From CAYYMD01 sp964472875 (lineage in GTDB: Bacteria > Planctomycetota > Phycisphaerae > SM23-33), in contig CAYYMD010000014.1 in assembly GCA_964472875.1 (NCBI GenBank), positions 1-56,828 of the forward strand: a DNA stretch of 56,828 nt, given 5' to 3'. The position numbers and the translations under genes are program-made. Position 1 is the first letter of the stretch. Every line of letters starts with the position of its first letter. Positions 8,550 through 16,158 of the stretch are shown in pieces. The notes beneath the pieces were generated by a model. That model was not told where the DNA came from, ran no database searches, and saw nothing but the letters and a program-made list of their open reading frames with translations.

Positions 8550-9398
8550 TTACCTTCTCATAGCTGACTGTCTGTCAACGGCGGACTTTGCAAGGAACCA
8601 GCCCACAAAACCGGCTATTCCGGACAGTGCTATCAAACACGCAAGTATAACAATGGTGTTGCCGGCCATCCACTCCAGATAGCCCGGCAGCACGCTCATC
8701 ATGGCCGCAAGCGCAACCGGCACAAACAGGACGGCCGCTACCGCACACACTCCCGCCAGGGCCTGGAAAAGTCCGCTGGAGGCGGTCAGCTCCTCGGCAT
8801 ACACCACCTGCTCTACCGGCGCCGCGGCCGGACGGCCCGCCGGCTGGGGGGCGGCTATTTCTTCTCCGACTTCTTCGTAGGGCTGTTCCTCGGGCCCTTC
8901 TTCTTCTATATGCTCCAGGACGTCGGCGCCGAGCGATGTCTCATCGCTTTCGCGCGTCAGGTCCAGCAGGCCCGAACCGCTGCCGGCGCCCTCGATGGCC
9001 ACCTGGTCTTCCATAGAAGGCGCAACCTGCGTTTTGGCCATCGGGTCGGCCGGTTCTATGTCAAGGTCATCGGCGTCAAATATACTGACGCCCTCGGCGG
9101 ATATCACCGTGTCTTCCTTGTCGGTAGGTTTTTCTTCGTCGGCCTGCGACAAATCCGCTCCGGGCTCTTCGCCCCGGGGGCCTTCTTCCTCCGCGGGAGC
9201 GAGTTCTATCTCTTCTTCCTGACCTTCTTCTTCCTGGCCCCCTCCGCTAAGCGAATCGATCTGGTCGGCCTTGTACATGTTTTTATCGCCGTCGCGGTAG
9301 GACTGTATCTTGCCTTCATCCGTGAGCCGCTTGAGCTCTTCGGAACCGCCGAGTTTTTCGGCCGCCTCGTCTTCGTTGTAATACATTTTCTTGGCCAT
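8550..9398 (-). CDS. Excisionase-like HTH protein with acidic linker and two membrane helices
   Basis: 282 residues in three parts. Residues 1-50 (MYYNEDEAAEKLG ... DEGKIQSYRDGDKNMYKADQID) resemble the MerR/excisionase-type winged helix-turn-helix. Residues 52-190 are strongly acidic and low complexity, with a D/E-rich block around IFDADDLDIEPADPMAKTQV. Two hydrophobic segments follow (about 213-238 and 246-268). A DNA-binding-type domain on the same chain as a membrane anchor is unusual; the domain may bind protein instead. I know no function. A near-consensus AGTTTGGAGTAGTAAA ribosome site precedes the ATG. The small anchored gene upstream ends 14 nt before this start. Confidence 0.85.
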   Translation of the reverse strand: MAKKMYYNEDEAAEKLGGSEELKRLTDEGKIQSYRDGDKNMYKADQIDSLSGGGQEEEGQEEEIELAPAEEEGPRGEEPGADLSQADEEKPTDKEDTVISAEGVSIFDADDLDIEPADPMAKTQVAPSMEDQVAIEGAGSGSGLLDLTRESDETSLGADVLEHIEEEGPEEQPYEEVGEEIAAPQPAGRPAAAPVEQVVYAEELTASSGLFQALAGVCAVAAVLFVPVALAAMMSVLPGYLEWMAGNTIVILACLIALSGIAGFVGWFLAKSAVDRQSAMRR

Positions 9399-9412
9399 TT
9401 TACTACTCCAAA

Positions 9413-9817
9413 CTAAGGAGCCGTCTCGCCCTCGTCAATCCGTTTGTGCTGTTCGACGAGTTTCTTGATTTCACGGGGAGACGGTTCTGTATTATATTCG
9501 TCAAGTCGCACATCATATGTAAAATTTCTTGCCGCCACCAGACGCAATTTTCTTCTGGTGCCCGGCAGAAACTGATACACACATATTGTATCATTTTGCG
9601 GGTCAACAAGAAAGACGCCATAAGTGTCGTCATCAAGTTGTCCCGACACGGCGAAAAGCCCCTGCTGCCGCTCCTGCCGGCCGGATTCTGCGCTGCTTTG
9701 AGATTCGCTCAACGATATCTCCACCAGAACAAAAGCGGCCAATATCATCACCAGCGCCGCGAAGAGCCATTTTGCCTTGGTATTACCCGTCATGGGATTC
9801 TGTTTCTCTCTCGACAT
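9413..9817 (-). CDS. Small membrane-anchored protein of unknown function
   Basis: 134 residues: a short cytoplasmic end, one membrane helix (about 16-36), then a soluble domain of about 90 residues with the core VYQFLPGTRRKLRLVAAR and DEYNTEPSPREIKKLVEQ. The domain looks conserved rather than random, but I recognise no characterised family. The start is uncertain: the ATG at 9817 has no clear ribosome site, while an ATG at 9793 is preceded by GAGAGAG. It sits immediately upstream of the HTH/membrane protein and is probably cotranscribed with it. Confidence 0.75.
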   Translation of the reverse strand: MSREKQNPMTGNTKAKWLFAALVMILAAFVLVEISLSESQSSAESGRQERQQGLFAVSGQLDDDTYGVFLVDPQNDTICVYQFLPGTRRKLRLVAARNFTYDVRLDEYNTEPSPREIKKLVEQHKRIDEGETAP

Positions 9818-9911
9818 TACGGTATTTAACCTTTACAGGCCCTCGAACCATATTGATTATAGGTGCGCCATCGTCTCAAGCAAGCGATTTCTGCACATGT
9901 TCTGTGCCGCG

Positions 9912-11303
9912 TCACCGGCCGTTCCGTTTCTTAGCCCACCACTGCTTCCAGGCCTGTATGGCCTGATTTTTCTCCTTCCGGTCGGCCTGCGGGTTGTAAG
10001 GGACGTTGTACTCCGTCAGTTCGCACAGCGCCAGCACCACCGCGCCCCGGGCCCTTTCACCGGGACGGTCCAGCGCCTCAATCAGTGCGCCTATCATCTG
10101 CCTGCTGTCGTATCCGCCTTGTGCCGCCGCCTGCGCGGCCGCGGCGCGGACGTTTTCATCATCGTCGCGAAGCAGGGATATCAGCATCCTGCTATTGCGG
10201 CCGTTGCCGGCCCGGCCAAGCGCCTTGGCGGCGACCGACCGCGCCTTCGGGTTGTCGCTGTTTATCGCGACATCCAGCAGATTTTCCGGCATTTTTTTGC
10301 GGAATTCGGCGTATCCACGCACCGCCCATGCGGTAAGCACGGGGGCCTCGCCGTCGCCGGCGCGTCCGGTGATGGCGGCGTCGAGTTCTTTTGATTTCAG
10401 TTTGGTGCCGTGATAGGCCACCACGTTACGCACGCTTCGGTCCGGATGGTCCAGCAGTTTCGCAAGCGCACCGGCCGCACGAGGGTCGCCGATGTCCGCC
10501 AGCGTTGTAGCTATCCACATCAGCGAGAAGGCCTTGCGGTCTTCGTCGCCCACGGCCTCGATAAGGTCGGGCACGATGCCCCTGCCGAGTTTCACCGCCA
10601 CAGCGTGGGCCTGCTGGCCCTCCCACGGGCCGGAATCGAACTGCTTTATCAGTTTTGCAACCATCTGCTTTCGCCTGGCCGGCGATAATGACTCCATCGC
10701 AGGAGGCGCTACTTCGAACACGATGGTGTTCGAACTCATGAGCATGGGCTGGTCTCTGCGCGGCAGGTAGAGGTACATTTTGGCCGCGGCCTTGTGCGGA
10801 TCGAGTATCTCGTTCAGCGCACCGGCGCGGTTGAGTTGCTGCATCTTGGGCGGGCTGGGATAGCCGGCGTCCAGTTCGTAATCGGTGCGGTAAACGTATG
10901 CCTGCCGGCCGGAGAGGTCTATCTCCTCCAGGCGGACAATTTCGTCGCCGAGCCGGGCAGGCCAGTTTGAGGCGGCGGCCGATACCGGCACTTTTTCGGT
11001 GAAGTATGCCGCCTGGGCGCCGCTTGTCTTTTGAACCACGAACAGCCACACGAACGCACGCTCGTGACTGCCCAGGGCTACCGGTGTTCGCCCGCGGTTC
11101 CGCAGCGCCAGGTCGAATACGATATCCCCGCCGAACTGCGCCGGGCGGGCCATGGAAAGCGATATCTGCAAACCCGCCCTGGATTTGCCCCACTGTCGCC
11201 GGGGCTGTTTTGTCGGTTTGGTCGCTCCGGTGCGCCCCCGGCAAAGGGCGACCTGTGCGCACAGGGCCAATACAAAACAACATATTATGCCACGTTTCCA
11301 CAT
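9912..11303 (-). CDS. Exported HEAT-repeat protein
   Basis: 463 residues with a signal peptide (GIICCFVLALCAQVALC), a beta-rich N-terminal domain (about 45-210) resembling an intracellular-proteinase-inhibitor-like or Ig-like fold, and HEAT/PBS-lyase-type repeats from about 225 to 440 (for instance IGDPRAAGALAKLLDHPDRSVRN and RDDDENVRAAAAQAAAQGG). Such repeats bind proteins; the partner is unknown. An upstream ATG at 11342 would add 13 polar residues before the signal peptide and is less likely. Neither start has a good ribosome site. Confidence 0.75.
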   Translation of the reverse strand: MWKRGIICCFVLALCAQVALCRGRTGATKPTKQPRRQWGKSRAGLQISLSMARPAQFGGDIVFDLALRNRGRTPVALGSHERAFVWLFVVQKTSGAQAAYFTEKVPVSAAASNWPARLGDEIVRLEEIDLSGRQAYVYRTDYELDAGYPSPPKMQQLNRAGALNEILDPHKAAAKMYLYLPRRDQPMLMSSNTIVFEVAPPAMESLSPARRKQMVAKLIKQFDSGPWEGQQAHAVAVKLGRGIVPDLIEAVGDEDRKAFSLMWIATTLADIGDPRAAGALAKLLDHPDRSVRNVVAYHGTKLKSKELDAAITGRAGDGEAPVLTAWAVRGYAEFRKKMPENLLDVAINSDNPKARSVAAKALGRAGNGRNSRMLISLLRDDDENVRAAAAQAAAQGGYDSRQMIGALIEALDRPGERARGAVVLALCELTEYNVPYNPQADRKEKNQAIQAWKQWWAKKRNGR

Positions 11304-11378
11304 GAGGCGGTTTATGATATCCTTTGACGTGCCGGATGGCAAGAAAAGCCGCGGGCCGACCAGCCGACCATGATATTC

Positions 11379-11406
11379 TTGCTTATTTTCAAAACAGTTG
11401 TAAAAT
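11379..11406 (+). promoter_or_regulatory. Promoter for the GH29 gene
   Basis: TTGCTT (11379-11384), a 16-nt spacer and TAAAAT (11401-11406) lie about 50 nt before the fucosidase start. Confidence 0.5.
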
Positions 11407-11456
11407 CAGACACGGCTGATTGTGAAAACGATTTGTTTAACAATAGGAGAAACAAG

Positions 11457-12854
11457 ATGAACATATTAAACAGTATGCACTCACCGTTGAAGCGCACGTT
11501 AAGTTTAGCTCTGGCCGTATCTATGCTGTTTGGAATTTTAATTCCCCGCAGCAGCCCGGCGGCCTCATCCGAGGAAACCAAGGCCGAGAAGGACTCCCGC
11601 ATGGCGTGGTGGCGCGACGCCAGATTCGGCATGTTCATCCACTGGGGGCTGTACGCCATACCCGCAGGCCAGTGGAATGGCAAAAAAGTATACGCCGAAT
11701 GGATTCGCCACCGCGCAAAAATCCAGATGGAAACCTACGATAAGTTCGTAAAACAGTTCAACCCGACGAAGTTCGACGCCGACAAGTGGGCCAGGGCCGC
11801 CAGGGGCGCCGGGATGAAGTACATGATAATCACCTCCAAGCACCACGACGGATTCTGCCTCTGGCCCAGTAAACTTACCGACTACGACATAGAATCCACT
11901 CCCTATAAACGCGACATCCTCGGCCGGTTGAAAAAGGCCTGCGACAGGCACGGGGTCAAACTCGGTTTTTATTACTCCATTATGGACTGGCACCATCCGA
12001 ACTACCCGCCCCGCAAATGGGAAAAAGACCGGCCGCGCGACCAGGTCGACATGGACAAGTACATCTCATACATGAAAGGGCAGATCAAGGAGCTTATTGA
12101 AAACTACGACCCGGCGGTGCTGTGGTTCGACGGCGAATGGGAAGGCGCCTGGACTCACGAGCGCGGCAAGGACCTCTACCATTACGTTCGCTCGCTTAAG
12201 CCGGACATCATCATAAACAATCGCGTGGACAAGGGACGCCAGGGCATGAAAGGCCTGACCAAAAAGGGCACCTACTGCGGCGACTTCGGCACGCCCGAAC
12301 AGGAAATCCCCCCCACCGGCATTCCCAATGTGGACTGGGAAACCTGCATGACCATGAACCGCCACTGGGGCTGGAACAAGCACGACAACCGCTGGAAGAG
12401 CACGGAAGACCTCATCCGCAAACTGGCCGACATCGCCTCAAAGGGCGGGAACTTCCTGCTGAACGTGGGACCCAAGCCCGACGGGACGTTTCCCGACGAG
12501 GCCGTCAAACGCCTGAACGGCATCGGCGAGTGGATGGACGCCAACGGCGAGTCTATTTACGGCACCGCCGCCAGCCCGACAGACAATCCCGACTGGGGAC
12601 GCATCACCACCAAAGCCAGGGGTAATAACACCACGCTCTACCTGCACGTGTTCAGGTGGCCGGGCAACGGCAGGTTAAACGTGCCCCGGCTGAAGAACCG
12701 GGTTATCGGCGCCGCTCTATTGGCGAATAACAAAAAACTGGATGCAACCACGCACGAGAATGGCATAACAGTGCAACTTCCGGACAAGCCGGTTGATCCT
12801 GTCGACACCGTCGTTGTCCTGCGGCTTAAAGGTGAACCCGAATTGGCCAAATAA
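11457..12854 (+). CDS. Exported GH29 alpha-L-fucosidase
   Basis: A 465-residue glycoside hydrolase family 29 enzyme that removes alpha-L-fucose from fucosylated glycans by a retaining mechanism. The signal peptide covers about residues 1-36. The catalytic barrel shows FGMFIHWGLY (57-66), SKHHDGF (127-133) and VLWFDGEWEG, where Asp225 is the expected nucleophile; a small C-terminal beta domain follows (from about 375). The start at 11457 has AGGAGA 7 nt upstream. It is a lone carbohydrate gene; no sulfatase or other glycosidase is nearby. Planctomycetes often carry such enzymes for algal polysaccharides. Confidence 0.92.
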   Translation: MNILNSMHSPLKRTLSLALAVSMLFGILIPRSSPAASSEETKAEKDSRMAWWRDARFGMFIHWGLYAIPAGQWNGKKVYAEWIRHRAKIQMETYDKFVKQFNPTKFDADKWARAARGAGMKYMIITSKHHDGFCLWPSKLTDYDIESTPYKRDILGRLKKACDRHGVKLGFYYSIMDWHHPNYPPRKWEKDRPRDQVDMDKYISYMKGQIKELIENYDPAVLWFDGEWEGAWTHERGKDLYHYVRSLKPDIIINNRVDKGRQGMKGLTKKGTYCGDFGTPEQEIPPTGIPNVDWETCMTMNRHWGWNKHDNRWKSTEDLIRKLADIASKGGNFLLNVGPKPDGTFPDEAVKRLNGIGEWMDANGESIYGTAASPTDNPDWGRITTKARGNNTTLYLHVFRWPGNGRLNVPRLKNRVIGAALLANNKKLDATTHENGITVQLPDKPVDPVDTVVVLRLKGEPELAK

Positions 12855-12877
12855 CGCAGCGATATTTCGCGCGGCCG

Positions 12878-13486
12878 TCAGGCCTTCCAGATGGCCTTGA
12901 TGCTGGTGATGACCATTTCCGTCGATATCGCGCCGATGAGCAGGCCGTTCAAACGCGAAAGAATATTCACGTACCTGTAGAACACCGCCTCGTTGCGGCG
13001 GCGGATATGATCGCGGATTGTTCTAAATATAATCACTACGACAATGCTGGCTGCGATGCCCGCCGAAAGTATCCAAAATGACATGACGGGCGTGTGATGC
13101 TTGCCTATCAGGATGGACTGCGTTATTGTCCCGGCCCCTATCATAAGCGGAAGTGCGATTATGGAGGGTAACTCGTCCAGCGAGCCGCGCAGCATTTCGG
13201 TGGCGCGGTAGCCCCTTGTTGCGTACTTGTAGCCGATGCCGAAAAATATCACGCCGCCGAATATCCGCAGGGCGTGGGGACTGACGTTGAGAACTTTCGT
13301 CAGGAACGGCTCGCCGGCGATGGCGAACACGGTGAAAGTCGCCAGCGACACCAGCGCAGCAGTGCCCATGACGCGGAGAAAATCGCGCCATGTCATATCC
13401 TCCATCAGCCCCTCCAGGTAAAGGCAAAGGGCAAACGGATTCAATATCGCAAGAAACGCTATGAGCGAGTTGGTGAATTCTTCCAT
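12878..13486 (-). CDS. MarC-family integral membrane protein
   Basis: 202 residues with about six membrane helices. Family marks are AILNPFALCLYLEGLM at the N-terminus, LPLMIGAGTIT in the middle and a hydrophobic C-terminus. MarC proteins (UPF0056) are inner-membrane proteins of unresolved function; the old link to multiple antibiotic resistance is not supported. AGGTGAG lies 6 nt before the ATG. It is convergent with the fucosidase, only 23 nt between stops, and sits just downstream of the betaine-transport operon on the same strand. Confidence 0.85.
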   Translation of the reverse strand: MEEFTNSLIAFLAILNPFALCLYLEGLMEDMTWRDFLRVMGTAALVSLATFTVFAIAGEPFLTKVLNVSPHALRIFGGVIFFGIGYKYATRGYRATEMLRGSLDELPSIIALPLMIGAGTITQSILIGKHHTPVMSFWILSAGIAASIVVVIIFRTIRDHIRRRNEAVFYRYVNILSRLNGLLIGAISTEMVITSIKAIWKA

Positions 13487-13549
13487 GATGATCTCACCTG
13501 TATATAACAGTTATATCGGACCATCGGCCGGGCGTGCGTTATCCCAAAA

Positions 13550-14500
13550 TCATTTTTCGCTACGCACATGTTCGGCAAGATCGGATATTGTGTCAATGCC
13601 CAGTTCGTCGGCCTGTTTGGCCCGCATCGTCAGCGTGTAAGTGTTATTGAATCCGAAGGATCTGCCCCAGATAAGGTTCCATTTTTTATCGAATTCATCC
13701 GAGACTATATTCCAGACTTTCTGAGAATCCGATATGGCGGGCCGGTCCAGTATGCTCACCAGGCCGGTGCCGGTGTATTCGGCGTACAGGTCAAGGTCGC
13801 CGCTGCGGAGAGCGTTGAAACATATCATAGTGCCGCCCAGCGATAATTTGCGACGAACGGCTATGTCGCTGTGATGCTCGATGAGAATGGCCATCATTTC
13901 GCCGATTATGTCCTGCTCGGTGAAATTCTTGCCGCCAACCGTAATGGTCCCTGCCGAGCCGTCGCCCTTTTCGTCGGGGGCGATAAGATTTCGCTCGACG
14001 AGAAAGTTGTACGCGATTTTTCGCGGCTTCAAATCACCCTCGTGCCTGTCGTGCCTGTAATTCAGTTCCCGCATGGTCGGCGTGGATATTTCGCCCGCCA
14101 GTTTGCCGAGGATATCGCGCAGTTGCGGATATTTCTTAAGTGTCGCACCGTTCAACAGCGGGCAGGCGTCGTAAGGAGGAAAGAAATTCCTGTCATCCTT
14201 GAGAACCTTCAGGTCATATGCCTCTATCCGCCCGTCCGTCAGGAAGCCGCAGATGACGTCCACCTGCCCGGTGCGGACGGCGTAGTACATCATCCCCGGC
14301 GCCAGGTGCATAGGCGAAGTGCTGAACTCGAAGTCGTACGCTTTTTTGAGCCCCTTGTAACCGTCCGGCCGGGTGAGAAACTCCGAGTCGAAACCCGCCT
14401 TCAGGCCCGTCTGCACGCGGGCTGCGATTCCAAACACGCAGCCGATAAGCAGCAGCGCGAATATCGCCCCAAGCGTGATGCCCTTGCTCTTGAGCGTCAT
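13550..14500 (-). CDS. OpuC-type quaternary amine binding lipoprotein, circularly permuted
   Basis: A 316-residue substrate-binding protein for a glycine betaine/choline-class ABC transporter. The signal ends in a lipobox (LLIGC, Cys21). Residues 33-175 match the half that normally comes second in OpuCC/ProX-type proteins (AGFDSEFLTRPDGYKG, STDGRI-like LTDGRIEAYDL, DDRNFFPPYD, MRELNY). Residues 185-316 match the half that normally comes first (TVGGKNFTEQ, DLYAEYTGTGL, GFNNTYTLTM, TISDLAEH). The chain is thus permuted, with a short linker near 176-184. The ATG overlaps the permease stop (ATGA); the longer reading from 14680 runs inside the permease gene and is rejected. It is the last gene of the ten-gene operon. 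Confidence 0.93.
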   Translation of the reverse strand: MTLKSKGITLGAIFALLLIGCVFGIAARVQTGLKAGFDSEFLTRPDGYKGLKKAYDFEFSTSPMHLAPGMMYYAVRTGQVDVICGFLTDGRIEAYDLKVLKDDRNFFPPYDACPLLNGATLKKYPQLRDILGKLAGEISTPTMRELNYRHDRHEGDLKPRKIAYNFLVERNLIAPDEKGDGSAGTITVGGKNFTEQDIIGEMMAILIEHHSDIAVRRKLSLGGTMICFNALRSGDLDLYAEYTGTGLVSILDRPAISDSQKVWNIVSDEFDKKWNLIWGRSFGFNNTYTLTMRAKQADELGIDTISDLAEHVRSEK

Positions 14501-15171
14501 TTGGAAAGCCACTTCTCGATAAGCGTCAAAAGCCGGTCGGCGACAAGGGCCAGACAAGCCGCCGGAACCGTGCCGGCCAGGACGTAATCCATCTTGAACC
14601 CGCGCAGTCCCATAAATATCAGCACGCCGGTGCCCCCCGCTCCGATAAGACCCACCAGCGTGGCTATGCCGATTGTCCACACGGTTGAAATCCGCACGCC
14701 CGCCATGATCACCGGCAGCGCCAGCGGCAGTTCTATCTCGTAGAGTATCTGCATGGGCGTCATGCCCATGCCCCTTGCCACCTCCACCACGGCCGGGTCC
14801 ACCTGGCGGATGCCGGTGTAAGTGTTGCGGAGAATCGGCAGCAGAGCGTACAATACCAGCGCAACCAGCCCGGGAACGATTCCCATAGTCGGCAGCAGCC
14901 CGGCCGCGCCGAGCGCCTTGTTTATGCCGTAAAACAGCAGCACCGCAAACGCCACCAGCGCCAGCGACGGTATGGTCTGAATTACGCCGACCACGTTAAG
15001 CACAAAGCCCGCAAGCCGCGTGCGGGACGTCCTTGCCAGCACTATGCCCAGCGGCACGGATATCGAAACCGCTATCACCACCGCGATAACCGTAAGGTAA
15101 GTGTGCTCCCAGGTGCGGATAAGCATGTCCCGGCCGATGTAATCCCAGAAATTGTATAGCCAGTCCATCAT
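14497..15171 (-). CDS. OpuC/ProW-type ABC transporter permease
   Basis: A 224-residue inner-membrane permease with about six helices. The coupling-loop signature for the ATPase is present near 125-150 (RQVDPAVVEVARGMGMTPMQILYEIELPLALP), as is VRISTVWTIGIATLVGLIGAGGTG, characteristic of glycine betaine/carnitine/choline permeases. The start (ATGATG) overlaps the ATPase stop. Only one permease gene is present, so the channel is probably a homodimer, unlike the paired OpuCB/OpuCD of Bacillus. Confidence 0.92.
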   Translation of the reverse strand: MMDWLYNFWDYIGRDMLIRTWEHTYLTVIAVVIAVSISVPLGIVLARTSRTRLAGFVLNVVGVIQTIPSLALVAFAVLLFYGINKALGAAGLLPTMGIVPGLVALVLYALLPILRNTYTGIRQVDPAVVEVARGMGMTPMQILYEIELPLALPVIMAGVRISTVWTIGIATLVGLIGAGGTGVLIFMGLRGFKMDYVLAGTVPAACLALVADRLLTLIEKWLSK

Positions 15172-16154
15172 TCTTCTCCCGTTTGTCCCAGGACTTCGGC
15201 TATGCCGTCAAGCAGCGTCTTCTTGGCCAGCCGGCCGCGGTATTTCTTGCCGCGGTAGACGGGCAGTTCCTTCGCGCCGGTCTTCTTGAATAGGTCCAGC
15301 GCCTCTATCAGCGAAGCGTGGGCAGGCAGGTAATCGCCCTGGCGGCCGGATTCGGGCTCGCCCTGCTGCGGCTTTTGCGGCAGCATCCCGGCCACGCGCT
15401 TCGTCAGCAGCGACAGTTGGAAGCGGTGGCGGCCGAGGAAATTTTCCACAAATTCGTTGGCGGGTTCGTCGACCAGTTCGGCCGGCGTGGCCAGCTGCTG
15501 CAACTTCCCGGCGTCCATAAGCGCGATGCGGTCGCCCATTTTGACGGCCTCAAATATGTCGTGCGTGACGAAGATAATCGTCTTTTCGATTTCCGATTCC
15601 AGTTCGAGGAATTCGTTCTGCAGTTGCTCGCGCGTAATCGGGTCCAGAGCGCCGAACGGCTCATCCATAAGCACTATGGGCGGGTCGGCCGCCAGAGCCC
15701 GCGCCACGCCCACGCGCTGCCGCTGCCCGCCGCTGAGTTGCGAGGGATACCTGTGGCGAAAGTCATCCGGGTCCAGGCCCGCCATTCGGAGCATGTCGTC
15801 AATACGCCGGGCGATGTCATGCCGCGACCACTTCAGCAGTTTGGGAACCACGGCGATGTTCTCACCCACCGTCATGTGCGGGAACAGGCCTATGTGCTGA
15901 ATCGCGTAGCCGATTCCGCGGCGAAGCGCGATGGGATCCTGGTCGGTGATGTCCTCATCCCGAATGAATATCCTCCCGGACGTGATGGGGATGAGGCGGT
16001 TGACCATCTTCATGGTCGTGGTCTTTCCGCTTCCGCTGGTGCCCAGCAGCACGAGGGTTTCACCCTCGCCGACCTCCAGCGACAGTTCGCTGACTGCCTC
16101 GGTGCCGCCGGGGTAAACCTTCGTGACGTCCTGAAAGCGGATAAGTTCGGCCAT
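15168..16154 (-). CDS. OpuC-type ABC transporter ATPase
   Basis: A 328-residue ATPase of the quaternary amine importer. Walker A is GTSGSGKT (38-45), the signature LSGGQRQRVG (140-149), Walker B IVLMDE (160-165), and the switch His lies in FVTHD. After the nucleotide-binding domain comes a C-terminal region with what looks like a single CBS-like unit (about 275-328: ASLIEALDLFKKTGAKELPV), shorter than the tandem CBS pair that senses ionic strength in OpuA, so osmotic gating may be lost. It starts 4 nt after the methyltransferase stop. Confidence 0.93.
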   Translation of the reverse strand: MAELIRFQDVTKVYPGGTEAVSELSLEVGEGETLVLLGTSGSGKTTTMKMVNRLIPITSGRIFIRDEDITDQDPIALRRGIGYAIQHIGLFPHMTVGENIAVVPKLLKWSRHDIARRIDDMLRMAGLDPDDFRHRYPSQLSGGQRQRVGVARALAADPPIVLMDEPFGALDPITREQLQNEFLELESEIEKTIIFVTHDIFEAVKMGDRIALMDAGKLQQLATPAELVDEPANEFVENFLGRHRFQLSLLTKRVAGMLPQKPQQGEPESGRQGDYLPAHASLIEALDLFKKTGAKELPVYRGKKYRGRLAKKTLLDGIAEVLGQTGEE

Positions 16155-16158
16155 ATCG

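Noticed and set aside
13550..14680. Longer binding-protein reading from 14680 as evidence for a permease fusion
   Set aside because: The extra 60 codons are the permease gene read in another frame; the ATG at 14500 overlapping the permease stop is the natural start.
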